From Bedellia somnulentella (taxonomy: Eukaryota; Arthropoda; Insecta; Lepidoptera; Bedelliidae), in the NCBI GenBank assembly GCA_963576735.1, contig OY755187.1, positions 16,554,001 through 16,618,000 on the forward strand: a stretch of 64,000 nt of DNA. The letters run 5' to 3'. Numbering within the stretch: position 1 is the first letter of the stretch; every line of letters starts with the position of its first letter. A program made the translations under genes and the position numbers. A model generated the notes under the pieces. It made no database searches. It had not been told where the DNA came from and saw nothing but the letters and a program-made list of their open reading frames with translations. Positions 53,578 through 64,000 of this stretch are shown piece after piece.

Positions 53578-54284
53578 AATAGCTGTGTCCTTTTGTATAC
53601 TACGTTTGGTAGGATTGGTTAGATACGTTTTGTGTTATTTGTAGTAGATAAATTGCCATAAAACAACGTCTTAATATTATGTGTTTAGTTTAGAACTTTA
53701 GGCTTTTGTGGGATTATTACATCTGCAGTACAAATTCAATTAATGAAAACCGTAAATATTTATGCACTAACAATTTTCTTATTTGATTAAAAACAAAAGT
53801 TTTATTTCTTTAACATACCTATTCATTTTAAACAAAAATATTATTTTGGTAATACAAAAGTACTTACAAAACAAAACAAACACTTGAACTATTTAAATAA
53901 ATAATAACAATACTTACCTGTTTGTTCTGCGATTCTATTACTCGTGCGTCACTAAATAGTAAATACACTCACTATGCTGGGTTTATGATCAGACCGATCC
54001 GACCGAACACGGCGGGAGTTGAAACACGAATGAACAAAATACAACTGGGGCCGCGTCGCGCTTGCGTTTGTCGGCAAAAACAAAGGATACCGACAGACAC
54101 GAGCCGTGCTGTCAAAGGATGCCGCTGCCGCCTCGCATTTACAAAGAAAGCTAAGCGTAAAAATGTTTATTTAAACTTCTCGATGTCTCGACTTTTCTCG
54201 AGCTGAATTTCCCGGGTACGAGACCGACCGATTTCCCGGGAATTCCCGGGACGAGAATTCCCGGGAACAAACCCTAGAGGTTGG

Positions 54285-54760
54285 TCAATTGTAACAACTT
54301 CTGGATCTGGTCTGGTTGAAGGTCCAGGCTGTGGACTGATAGTTCTGATATCTACAATCATATCTAGATGCATCTCGATTCAATATACTCTCCGATGGCT
54401 GAGATTATATCGAATAAGCTGCATCTATGTCTGCAAAATCAATTACCTCATCACTATTTGTCGCCACCTGAAACCGATAATTTTTATTAGTAAATTGTTT
54501 CATGGAAACATAAAATATATTAATAAAATGAAATCAAATTAATCTTACCGCCTCAAATGACTCGACTCTGACACCAGGTAGAACAGTACCAAAACCATCT
54601 CCTTGAAGTTGAAGAAATTTTTCCTCTATCTCAGACAAGGGCTTAGCTGTTGATGGACCACCCCCAGTCCTGTGTTGGGATGTATGGATAGCAGCCACAC
54701 GGTGCTTTAATTTAGACTTATAGTAATTCCAATACTAAAAAAAATAAAATAATGTAACTA
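54285..54760 (-). pseudogene. Upstream part of the Myb/SANT-like gene split by hAT element 2
   Basis: 54740-54552 encodes YWNYYKSKLKHRVAAIHTSQ, then HRTGGGPSTAKPLSEIEEKF and DGFGTVLPGVRVESFEA, ending at a GTAAGA donor. This is the second half of a Myb/SANT-like domain as in Harbinger accessory and zeste-like proteins. A second exon (about 54473-54285) reads VATNSDEVIDFADIDAAYS. The gene continues at 45618 beyond the hAT element. One stop is at about 54405. The element it belongs to is not identified. Confidence 0.6.
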
Positions 54761-54918
54761 TATGGGTATTTCGCACTTGAGAGTCGAAAAAAAAATTGTT
54801 TTTTCCTTATATTTTTTTATCTTTTTAGTACTACCTCGAAAATATATACAAAAACAATGTGTGCAGTGTGAACGGTGTAGCTCAATAATGTTTAGAAGCT
54901 GAAAAAAATGGGCGAAAA

Positions 54919-55044
54919 GGCATGGCTGTGACATTCAGTAACATGGCTGTGATGCTTGGTGGCATGGCTGTGACTTGTAGTGGCATGTCTGTGATACTTG
55001 GTGGCATGGCTGTGACATCAGGTGACATGGCTGTGATAACTGGG
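54919..55044. repeat. Minisatellite, six 21-bp units
   Basis: Six tandem units of the form GGCATGGCTGTGACTTGTAGT, diverged mainly in the last 8 bases. The unit is a multiple of three, so the plus frame reads GMAVTxx repeats and the minus frame TAMPPxx repeats, both open through the array. No credible gene context on either side. Confidence 0.85.
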
Positions 55045-55335
55045 AAGTCATTGTTGGTGCAGTACAGCTCATAATTGTTCTAACTTACGCAGATGTACAT
55101 ATAAATAAAAAAATGTAAATAAAAACACGAAAAATTATCAACATTAAAAATCATACTCGTTTATTTAAATTATTCTTACTTTAATAGCTAGGATATTGTC
55201 ACAATAATAAATTATTCTGTCTTTGGTACGTGGTCCAATTTTTCGACAAAATTTAACCGGGCAATAAAGTTCATGCTATCACTGTGTAAATGATACAAGA
55301 CGGTGTTGGCATCAGTTTTATTCTCCAGAATAAAG

Positions 55336-56043
55336 AGAAGAAGAAAGATAAAAATAAGATAAAAGAAAGAAGAATATTCATTTAACTGCTTCGATCTTGA
55401 AAGAGTAAACTTCATTAAATATCTTGGTGTAATTATCGATCAGAATTTAAATTGGCATCGTCACGTACAATATGTTATTTCGCGAACTAGAAAATTAATA
55501 CACGGTTTTAAAAATATACGAATAGTTAGTAATCCGACATTACTTTTACAAATCTACAAAGCATTGAGTGAAAGTATTGTCTCATACTGCATATGCGCTT
55601 GGGGTGGTGCTGCAAAAATGCAATTCATCAAAATAGAGCGTGCTCAGAGATCCGTCATGAAAGTTATGATGAACCGCCCGTATAGATACCCAACCACTAA
55701 CTTATACCAAGAGGCAAAGGTTCTTTCAGTTCGTAGATTGTACATAGTGGCATGTCTATGTAGGCAACATGTTGGTCTATTGTCCCTCCTACTAGAACAG
55801 AGCAAAAGGTTTAATAAAATTCCCACACCAAAATGCAAATCAACCTTCGCCCAAAGACAATATGATTTTATAGCGTCTTATATATACAGACATGTGAATC
55901 ATACTGCCAAATTAGATACACTTACCCTTAATAGTAAATTATTTAAAAAGCACATAACTGATTGGGCACTAAAGCTAAACTATGTGGAAACGGAGAACTT
56001 GTTAAAGGTTACAAAATAGAATAGGTCTAATATATTTACAACA

Positions 56044-56086
<43 letters not shown>

Positions 56087-56495
56087 ACGCACTACGCACT
56101 CAACCGCACACACATACTATTAAATCAACTGGTATAAATTTACATTCTAAGATAATGATTCAAAATCATTATAAGTTGTATTTTTTTTTTTATCTTTTTT
56201 TCTTAATTTGCCTTTACCTGTATAACGAATCCCCTTAGGTATCCTTTTAGTTGTATTTTTTTTTTCTGTATTTGTGTTAATTTGTTATTTGATTACTTTC
56301 TTTTCCACTGTCTTCATATTTTCATTTTTAATTGACTGTTTTCATCCAAATATTAGTAAATAAGTCCTGGACCCCAATGAAAAGACCTCCTGGGAAGTCT
56401 GCCTCCCGCACTACGGGCAACCCTTTTGGGAGGCAGTGCATGCATTGTAATTTTATTTTATATTTTGTCTATTATTTGGATCTAATAAATCTTTT
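55336..56495 (+). pseudogene. LINE ORF2 C-terminus and 3' UTR
   Basis: Plus frame FIKYLGVIIDQNLNWHRHVQ (end of polymerase), ALSESIVSYCICAWGGAAKM, RAQRSVMKVMMNRPYRYPTT to the stop at 56019. The 3' UTR holds a (CA)n tract at 56041-56085 and a hairpin CTGCCTCCC..GGGAGGCAG near 56400-56440. 5'-truncated. It lies inside the gene described next. Confidence 0.8.
56041..56085. repeat. (CA)n microsatellite
   Basis: About 20 CA units within the LINE 3' UTR. Confidence 0.95.
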
Positions 56496-57086
56496 TTTTT
56501 TAATGTGAATATCAGTTATTTGTCCAATGTAGAAAACAGTTTGTTCTCTAGCACCTAAAAATTTAACGGCTACCCAGGTTCCTTCTTGTAGATGCTTCTG
56601 AGTGCTTGATAGTGTAGGGACACACTCAGTAACAGAAACAATGTCTCGTCGACTAGCTCCTGATTGCCTTCCAGTGAAGTTCTTCACAATCTCATGTTTT
56701 GACAGATGGTAATGGGTACATTTGTCAATTATGCCACATTCAGTACACGTCAAAGCTCTTAAATTGACCGACCGTGGTTCTTGTCTACTCCAGGTAATTT
56801 GATGACATTGCTTGATGCCTGAAAGATTCGTAATCTTCTCCGAACTCTGTAACAACTCATCGGCTTCTTTGATATCAGCATCACTTACCTCATAAATTAG
56901 TACATTACATTTTTCTTTCACAACTTGGGACAAATGTAGAGTAGTCTAAAATATCGTTTCCTCTGAGCACATGTTTATTGGCAGTCTCTTTAATTGTCGC
57001 TCCTACGCCATCTGCTGGGCCTTTACCGTGTGATGTTTCAGAGAAGTTCCATGTTGCCTCGGTAATGCCGAGTATGTTGACTAGAT

Positions 57087-57217
57087 AAATAAAGAATAAA
57101 TAAAGGAAAGAAACATTTCGACACAGGTGGGGAAAAAAATATTTCTTTCCTTTATTTATTCTTTATTTATTAGTAATAATCCCCACATGAGGTTTTCATG
57201 AACAAAAAGATTTAAAT
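57087..57217 (+). mobile_element. 131-bp LINE 3'-end insertion with 14-bp target duplication
   Basis: Flanked by TATGTTGACTAGAT at 57073-57086 and 57218-57231. It equals the 3' UTR of the LINE at 29273-29757: palindrome AATAAAGAATAAATAAAGG...CCTTTATTTATTCTTTATT, then CCCCACATGAGGTTTTCATG and GATTTAAAT. The surrounding coding frame rejoins when it is removed. Confidence 0.9.
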
Positions 57218-58860
57218 TATGTTGACTAGATGTTGCGTAAACAGATAAATATTATTCTTATTCTTATATTGACTGCTAGGGCCATCGGTGGATAAATGAA
57301 TAACTCGAATATTTTGATCTTTTATCATGGGGACTAAAACTTTTTTTAGATGTGCAAATACAGCAGCAGCGTCATGCCGAAGACACGGAGATACTGAGGC
57401 GAAAGGTATACAATCAATCTGTCCCGTAAGTACAGATTTGTAATATAATACGCCGGTGTGTATTGAGATTTGCTGCCGGGAAGCTGCAAAGTGGACAGAT
57501 TGTACTTCTTTATTGTATTTGCATCTGAAATTTTCTGAAAAATCTACTCTTACAAGAACCTGTCGATCCATTAAATTATCTTTTATATAGGTTATTGTTT
57601 TGTATTGAGAGCCAATATTGATCTTGTGTAGTAAAAAGGCCTGGACGCTGTCGACAAAATTATGGACCAGCTCTCTCTTCGTCGTTACAATACGAGCTTT
57701 TACGGTGCCACTCATAGGCTTGGTTGGTCCCTTCTTAGAACAACGTTCTTCGTTTGTAGTTGTATGAATTGACGTCACACACCACACTACTAATGATTTC
57801 AACGCCTCGAGGAATGAAGTATATTTTCTACCATCTTGAAGTTTTCGTGAGTTATACACATGCACGTATCACGATCGGTTAATTTAACCCGAACAATCCA
57901 AAATGGCCGAAGACGGCAAAATGTCGCATAACTCACGCGCAAGCGATGGGGGATGCTGCATTATATTTTTTGTGGAGATTCTCAAGCGAGTCACACAAGT
58001 ATCGCTTCTGCATCTTAATTTTTCTTCTAGTTATGGTATCTTTGACGCCAGGGCTTATTATCATTGAATTTGCGTCATCTTCTAAAAACTTTCGAATCGC
58101 TATTTTACGCCGAGTCCAAGTTTCCTTGGGTATTCTTTTTACGTGCCCGCATGGGCAGTATCCGATTGTGCGCGTCACCAATCTCCGTATCTTCTTCTGT
58201 AATGACTCTATCTTATTTTTCTGTTCCATGATCAAGTTATTTTTTTCTTCTAAAACTTTGCGTTTAAGGTCTCTATTTTTTCTCGCTAGTTTTAGTCCTT
58301 GCATTTTCTGTCGATGAAGAAAACTTGCTTCAGAACCGCTACATGCAGACGGTGATCCGCCACGTGAGCCGCTTTGCCTTCTTGACGTAATTGTTTCATC
58401 CCCGGAGCTGAACGGAGTACATTCCCGATCTTCACTTGTTTTGAGAGTGCTCAGCCTGTTATGGATGGGAGTAGTGGGTGCACTAATGTCCAGAGATGAT
58501 AGACGTCTGTTACCAATGATCGATGGAGAAGAAACATGTCTGACTTCATCTATGTCTGGTTCTGTTGAAGGAGTGTTTTCTCGAATAGTTCTGAGCATTC
58601 GTTCTGCGCGCTTTTTCGTTTCTCTGCTTTTTTTTTAGCTCGCTCACGCCACTCTTTACGCTGAGATCTCTGTTGCCTTGGTGTAAGATCTCCAATAAGT
58701 AAAAAATTTTTTTCTACTTTTCTTCGTTTGCGTCTTTCTCGCTCCTTCCTTTTATATTCTTCATGTTTTATGGGATCTTCGCGTATTTTCGCCCTTCGCT
58801 TTCTCTCCCTCTCCACCTTTGCCTTACTTCTTTCCTCGGGATTAGGCGGCATCTGAAATT

Positions 58861-59105
58861 ACATACATACATATACTCACGGCTATATTTCCCTAGAAGG
58901 GGTAACCAGAGCTAAGGAATTATAAATTCCTCAGCCACTTTTGGAAGTTGAGTGGGGAAAAGATGGTAAGAATAAAGGCTTTTGGTGATGGGTCTCCAAC
59001 CGCATCGCCCAAAAATCCAATAAAAAGCCCCAATACCCTTAGTCGCCTCTTACGACATCCGTGGGTAGAAAGGGGTAGCGACATTCTAAGCCGGCACTAC
59101 ACGGC
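58861..59105 (+). mobile_element. SINE-like element, copy of 25597-25860
   Basis: ACATACATACATATACTCAC at the 5' end, shared body GGAATTATAAATTCCTCAGC (inverted repeat around GAATT) and TTAGTCGCCTCTTACGACAT, ends CCGGCACTACACGGCA. Confidence 0.8.
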
Positions 59106-59507
59106 AATCTGAAATTGATTCGATTTTTTTAAGCTACTAGCTTGAGTAACTGCTACCTGGATATAGTGCCTATGAACTATCCAAGCAAGCAGAGCAGGAT
59201 GCCGAAGATCGAGCAAAGTGGAGCAGAAAAAGTAGAAAAGCGAACCCTAAGTGGATTGAGCGGGACTAAACATTTGGGACAATTGCTAGGCAGAAGAGGA
59301 AGAGCTTGCGTAGATACCTTCGTTGGCATTTCAATATTAGTATGAAGTACTGAGCTGTTAGGGAGGCCACAATATAGACTAACGAAGAGAAATCTTAATG
59401 TCTTGACAACTATACAAATGAAATAATAGCGCTAACTATACAAATGAAATTTTCAGAGCAACACTATTGTTTAATTGTCAGCGATTCCCATAAAATATAA
59501 AAAAGTC
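59106..59507. other. No supported gene
   Basis: A 67-codon open frame at 59142 has no recognisable motif. Tandem ACTATACAAATGAAAT occurs at 59408 and 59434. Confidence 0.4.
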
Positions 59508-61440
59508 TCATATAGATATGGGTCTATAACCATCAGGACTAATTATATCTCCTCCGGATTTAAGAAGAGGTACAATTTTACTATGTTTCATGAGATTTGG
59601 AAAGATTTTATTTCTTATACATTCATTAAATATGTCTGCTAAATATGGAGACAAAGTTACAATAAAATTATGGCAAACTTTCACCGACATACCCCAAATG
59701 TCTTCAGAACTTTTCAATTTAATTGATTTAAAACATTTTTCGATATCTGTAGGGCTGACGTCTTTAAAACAAAACAAAGTTTCGCAACTATCAACATTTT
59801 GTTGTAACAAGTGTTGAGCTTTTACAACCCATGTGTTTAAATTTTCAGTTGTTTTTGATGGTATGTCAAAAAATATTTTTCGAAAATACAAGCGATTTTC
59901 TCATTAGAGGTAGTCAGACCTTGATCAGATCGAACACAGAACTCCTGATAACATGGTTTACCTCGGCCTGTTTGGGTGTTGATAATATTCCACACTGTTT
60001 TAACTTTATTAGCGGATGTTCGGATACGTCGGCTTAGGTATCTGGCTTTAGCCTCTTTACATACTTTATTAAATATATTTGAGTATGTGGGAACAGCAAA
60101 GATATACTGGCCAGTACACTCTTCTGTGTACCAACTTTGAATTTGTATTTATGCTTAGCTAGAGAAACATTTCGATACCGCGATGTACGATTTTTTATGA
60201 CGCTGCTAGTATGCGAGTGAGTTCGCCGTCTAGCGGTCGCCACAGTACTCCCCTCCTAGTCGATAGACGATATCGAAGAGCTAGGAGGTACCTGTTACCA
60301 ATAGTAGAGAGGGACTAGTGTGCGAGCGAGTTCGCCTTCTAGTAGTAGAGTTTCGAGTGAGCAGTGAGGCAGAGTAGCGTGCCAGTAGATGCTCGGTAGG
60401 ATGAGTAGAGTAGTTTGGTAAGGTAAGCGAGGAGTAGAAGTTGTGGTTAGATTGAGAAATATAGTAGAAAGATTCGTCATGTTGTTGTCGGGGGTCACCA
60501 ATGTGGAAACAGCAAAGATATACTGGCCAGTACACCCTGCTGAGTACCAACTTTGAATTTGTATTTATGCTTAGCTAGAGAAACATTTTGATACTGCGAT
60601 GTACGATTTTTTATGACGCTGCTAGTATGCGAGTGAGTTCGCCGTCTAGCGGTCGCCACAAGTATTTTTTTACATATTCCCTCAATTCATTATTATTACT
60701 ATAAGCTTTTTGATCATATAAAACGAAGAGTTTTTTCTTTCGATCTATAAATACTTGGAGTTGCCCACTCACAAAACTTAAATTTACTGGTAATAGTTAC
60801 ATTTTTTACATTAAAAACTTTATTAAACTCATTTATCAGAACGTTATAAAAATATTTGGGTTTTTATTAATTGTACATGCAGGCAACTTAGACCTTTTTA
60901 TATTTATATATTTTTCTACTTTACTAGCTGTAATATGCCTTTTTTAATAACAATTTTTGGTTCTGGTATCTCTAGAGGAAAGCTAACAAAAAGGCCGCTG
61001 TGATCAGACTTTATTTTATTTATAACACTTGTACTCGAAAAATCTGCATTAGTAAATACATTATCTAAACATGTTTTGATTCTAGTCGGTTCCAAGAATA
61101 AATTTTCTAAATTGAACGATTGGAATAAACTCATCAATCGTATTTTAAGATAACTGTCTTGTAGGAGATCCACATTGAAGTCTCCACATATTATACGTTT
61201 TTTATTCCTGAAAACTTTGCTTAATACATCTTCCATTACATTTTCGAATTTATCATAATTTTGGTTATAAGGGGGTCGATACACACATACTAAGTAATAG
61301 TTTTTTAACTCTATGCAGGATAATTCCACGACTTGCTCAACGCTTAACTTTACAATATCATAACGAATTTTTTGATTTAAAATTATTTTTTTAAAATATA
61401 GCGGAGCCACCACAGGCTTTAGAATGGCGGCAGTAGTTGC
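59508..61440 (-). pseudogene. CR1/Daphne-like LINE 2, ORF2 (endonuclease and start of polymerase)
   Basis: 61413-60916: endonuclease with CVYRPPYNQNYDKFENVMED, IICGDFNVDLLQDS, CLDNVFTNADFSS, KIKSDHSGLFVSFPL. 60085 downwards: ARYLSRRIRTSANKVKTVWN and, after a frameshift near 59880, SSEDIWGMSVKVCHNFIVTL and DGYRPISI, where the copy ends at 59508 just inside the polymerase. It is interrupted by the TRIM-like element at 60086-60660. Closely related in layout to the LINE at 39-43 kb. Confidence 0.85.
60086..60660 (-). mobile_element. TRIM-like miniature LTR retrotransposon, 575 bp
   Basis: Two direct repeats of 159 bp (60086-60244 and 60502-60660), each starting TGTGG and ending CCACA, differing at only a handful of positions. 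Flanked by AGTA at 60082-60085 and 60661-60664. Read on minus, the 5' LTR is followed at once by TTGGTGACCCCCGACAACA, a primer-binding-site-like sequence, and the 3' LTR is preceded by AGGAGGGGAGTAC, a polypurine tract. The 257-bp interior has no ORF. It must borrow proteins from another LTR element. Confidence 0.9.
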
Positions 61441-61719
61441 TGGCTAAATAATAGTTTTCAAAACTAAATATGAGTTCGCAATTCTTAAGCCAGTGTTCAG
61501 TAACACATAAACAATCTATTTCATATTTTTCCAAAAACAGTTCTATTTCTAATTCTTTACAAGAAAATCCCTGAGTGTTTTGACATACAAGTTTAAACTG
61601 GGAGACTCCTTGTAAAGTATTCTTTTTATTAATATTGCCAGAAGAACCTCCTTCCTTGATTACAATATTGATGTTAGGTGACGACTTAAGGACGACAGGA
61701 GGCTATTCCATTGTCACTC

Positions 61720-62275
61720 TTAAAAGTTTAAATTATGGTTTCCACCATCGCATACTAGAAGTAAGTTTCCCCTTATATTAAATATATGGGGGTCAGTAAA
61801 ATTATATGCTAATAATTTAGCAATGTTCCGCTTTTGATTTAAGGGTATGTATACAGTACCCAGTCGAGAATTTGAATGAGGTAAAAACTTATTCAAATCC
61901 AAACAAAACCAATTGTCGCTTTGACAACATGTCACGTGACATATTAGATTATTCATAATATGAATATTGTCATTCTGCTTATTCATATTAAGTAAGTATG
62001 GAAAGGTACAAAATATAAATTTACATTTATACATTTTTTGTATTTCCAAAAGTTTATTTATACTTTTATTTAATAAATACTTATTTAATCCTATACTATT
62101 GCCGACCAGTACGACAATCGTTGTATATTCGTCATAAGTGCCTAATAATATTCGTTCTACTATATAATTGAAGTTTGCACCCGTATAGCAATGGTTAATG
62201 ACCTGTTGATTAAGATAGTTATTTAGTATTTCGCCAAAACCTACGGCCATGCCATCCGAAAATACTAAAGTTCTA
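61720..62275 (-). pseudogene. LINE 2 ORF1, SGNH/esterase-like part
   Basis: Reads TLVFSDGMAVGFGEILNNYL (SGNH block I-like), YTTIVVLVGNSIGLNKYLLN, YKCKFIFCTFPYLLN, and LGTVYIPLNQKRNIAKLLAY to the stop at 61720. Esterase domains in ORF1 are known from CR1-type LINEs. The mariner at 62276 splits it from its N-terminal part at 63585-63792. Confidence 0.6.
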
Positions 62276-63584
62276 CAGGGTGGGCCAATAATTTTTGCAC
62301 TTTTAAAACATGAATAGAAATAAAACTACAACTGTTATTTTGTTGATTATATTTTTAACGTTTTAAACATTTAATGAAATTTATTTTTTAAAAATGACAT
62401 CGTCGAGATGTGCACCGTCTCGTCGTTGGCACTCTAGCAATCGACTACGCAAACTTTGGAAAACTCGCTGACACATGCTGCGGGGGATCGCGGCTATCTC
62501 GTCGTGGATGTTTTGTTTTAATTGGGATATATTCGTCGGTTTATTAAGGTAGACTCGACTTTTCAGGTATCCCCATAGGAAAAAATCGCATGGTGTAAGA
62601 TCCGGGCTTCTCGGAGGCCATGGAATATCACCTCTGCGAGAAATCAATTTATTCGGAAACATTTCTTTGACTACCGGTAAAGTCACATTTGACGTGTGGC
62701 ATGTTGCTCCATCTTGTTGCATCCAGGTCCTGCTGTTGTATCCTTGAAATTCATGCAACTGCGGCGTCAAAAACTCTCGCAACATCTTAACGTATTCCGC
62801 TGAATTCACAGTTACATTATTTCCTTGATTATTTTCAAAGAAATACGGACCAATTATGCCCTTTGCTGATATGGCAGCCCATACTGTCGTTTTAGGTGAA
62901 TGAAGTGGCTTTTGGTGTTTAAGGCGAGGGTTTTCCCTGCTCCAATATCGACAATTGTGCTTATTCACGTGCCCGTTGATGTGAAAGTGGGCCTCGTCCG
63001 TAAACAATACATTCTCCAGGCTAGAGAATTGCTCCAGCATTGTGTCAGCCAATAACTTACGTTGAATGTAATCATTTGGTTTCATCTCCTGCACAATTTG
63101 AAGCTTATACGGGTGCAGTTTTAGGTCTAGATGCAAAATCCGCCGTAGACTGGTTCTCGGTAATGCCAGAACCGCCGAATGCTTACGCGTAGATAATTCT
63201 GGATCGTCCCGAACGGAAATTTCAACCTCTCGAATGTTCTCATCGGTTCTTCTTGAACGTGGCCGGCCTATTTGTTTAATATTCGTTGTCGATCCCGTTT
63301 GCTCGAACTTTACGACCCAAGATTTGATTAAATTCACACTTGGACACTCGTTTACACGGCGTAATCCATATTCAATTCGAAACAGGCGTCGTACAGTAAC
63401 GTAGGAATCGTTGTTTTTGTAAAATTGTTTAACACAAAAAGCACGCTGTTGTCACGTGAAGCGCTCCATCGTGACTAAAATTGCATGTAGCGACGCATAG
63501 TTTCCCGCCACCCGCGCACCCCTCCCTCCAACGGTATTCGAGAAATTTAGTGTTGCTATTTGCAAAAATTATTGGCCCACCCTG
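62276..63584 (-). mobile_element. Tc1/mariner element, DD41D type
   Basis: Inverted ends CAGGGTGGGCCAATAATTTT, perfect for about 24 bp, flanked by TA at 62274-62275 and 63585-63586. 1309 bp. It lies inside LINE 2 ORF1. Confidence 0.95.
62381..63469 (-). pseudogene. DD41D mariner transposase, one nonsense codon
   Basis: Start MERFT at 63469, then TGA, then QQRAFCVKQFYKNNDSYVTV (first helix-turn-helix), NECPSVNLIKSWVVKFEQTG, and the 318-codon ORF from 63337. Catalytic Asp in that ORF: D114 (LFTDEAHF), D209 (MQQDGATCHTS) and D251 (PPRSPDLTPCDFF), with 41 residues between the last two. DD41D marks the rosa-like Tc1/mariner lineage. AT-hook-like GRPRSRR is near residue 25. The TGA at codon 6 is the only lesion. 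Starting at a later Met would lose the DNA-binding region. Confidence 0.92.
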
Positions 63585-63792
63585 TATTTTTCGGCGGCAG
63601 CGGCGGCGGCGTGCTAACAGATGGTAATGTAATCCCATTATTTGGTTGGGGTGACTGAGATGTAACGCTACAAGTTGACGAAATATGACTATCCAGAGTA
63701 ACCGTCTCTTTGTCTATAAGACTGCCGATATGTCTGTATCTTAAATGCAGATCTTCCTGACTAACTATCATCTCGTTCAGTTTATCATTCAA
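63585..63792 (-). pseudogene. LINE 2 ORF1, N-terminal part
   Basis: Frame NDKLNEMIVSQEDLHLRYRH, then a Ser/Pro-rich linker PSVSTPPPLPPK up to the mariner insertion. No ATG in good position; the true start may be upstream or lost. Confidence 0.45.
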
Positions 63793-64000
63793 ATATTATT
63801 TTTTTTAGTTTTAGTAAGTCTATTTTTCTGTACGACTTGTTTATAAATTTAATACTATTTTTCATATTTATAAGACTTTTGTTTGTGTTATATAGACGTT
63901 TTTTAACTAATTTATATCTTTCCACTGTTTACGGCTTAAACTTTTCGAATATTTAAAAGAGGCTGTAGACAATAATGATTCTGCCTCAAGTTCGGCACAT

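Larger units (their letters stand above)
45627..54276 (-). mobile_element. Large hAT element 2 with exact 8-bp target duplication
   Basis: Ends TAGGGTTTCC / GGGAACAAACCCTA, flanked by GAGGTTGG at 45619-45626 and 54277-54284. Subterminal repeats are based on TCTCGAG and CCCGGGAATTCCCGGGA. 8.65 kb including a piggyBac-like and a Harbinger insertion. The transposase is at 51505-53422. A 120-bp AT-rich segment with CTAAAAACAATCATACTTCT near 45800 recurs near 51270 and 51360, so the inserted DNA is bracketed by copies of it. Confidence 0.88.
55212..58852 (-). pseudogene. Transposon gene of unassigned family, interrupted twice
   Basis: Minus-strand pieces. 58852-58550 MPPNPEERSKAKVERERKRR is strongly basic. 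58598-57933 has a coiled coil (LKRKVLEEKNNLIMEQKNKI) and IGYCPCGHVKRIPKETWTRR. 57865-57232 has TKRELVHNFVDSVQAFLLHK, LVRVDFSENFRCKYNKEVQS and HLSTDGPSSQYKNKNNIYLF. 57072-56950 has SETSHGKGPADGVGATIKE. 56933-56472 carries CTECGIIDKCTHYHLS. 55330-55212 is a possible C-terminus. The D..S..DGPSSQYKNK..GKGPADGVG order is a recurrent uncharacterised insect family with transposase-like Asp blocks. Frame changes near 58570 and 57900, a LINE at 55336-56495, and a 131-bp insert at 57087 break it. Confidence 0.6.

Noticed and set aside
59142..59345. 67-codon plus ORF
   Set aside because: No conserved feature, no splice or coding bias support.

Overview
This window looks like insect DNA, almost certainly from a moth or butterfly (Lepidoptera). 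It is AT-rich, genes are intron-bearing with GT..AG junctions, and it carries repeats I recognise from lepidopteran genomes: a repeat opening GGGTTCCGTAGC, an RTE tail ending in GATGATGATGA, and 'ACATACATACATA..CTCACG' short elements. I find no ordinary single-copy host gene. Essentially everything I can name is a transposable element, mostly nested in one another, plus one virus-like block. Such density suggests heterochromatin, possibly the W chromosome (inference).

Region by region. 1-2.4 kb: a Copia reverse transcriptase fragment read in frame with an unknown Arg-rich protein, then a broken Harbinger element. 2.4-9.7 kb: about 575-bp inverted arms enclose a DDE-type transposase gene whose end runs in frame into a GC-richer block of three packed virus-like ORFs, one of them 868 codons and unbroken. 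9.7-15 kb: three hAT pseudogenes, a MITE and a tRNA-derived SINE. 15-20.7 kb: a two-exon gene of unknown type, a second Harbinger (transposase plus MADF-BESS) and a hAT tail. 21-23.3 kb: an intact piggyBac ORF. 23.8-27.7 kb: a foldback repeat with an intact mariner in one arm, a LINE tail in the other and SINE-like DNA in the loop. 29.3-34.8 kb: a Russian-doll stack in which a HARBI1-like pseudogene is split by a Ty3-type LTR element, whose tRNA-Pro-type primer-binding site is split by a Transib (RAG1-like) transposon with CACAGTG ends.

36.96-45.28 kb is one hAT element with an exact 8-bp target duplication, carrying a CR1/Daphne-like LINE and a 600-bp palindrome. 45.63-54.28 kb is a second large hAT element, also with an exact 8-bp duplication, carrying a piggyBac-like gene and a Harbinger whose transposase and MADF genes are interlocked on opposite strands. 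It splits a Myb/SANT gene. 54.9-64 kb holds a 21-bp minisatellite, LINE pieces, a transposon gene of unassigned family, and another LINE broken by a 575-bp TRIM-like LTR element and a DD41D Tc1/mariner.

Most elements are decayed. The mariner at 24.0-25.3 kb and the piggyBac ORF at 21.2-23.0 kb are open throughout. Transib, the second piggyBac and the second mariner are each stopped by a single nonsense codon, so the locus has been hit by recent insertions.
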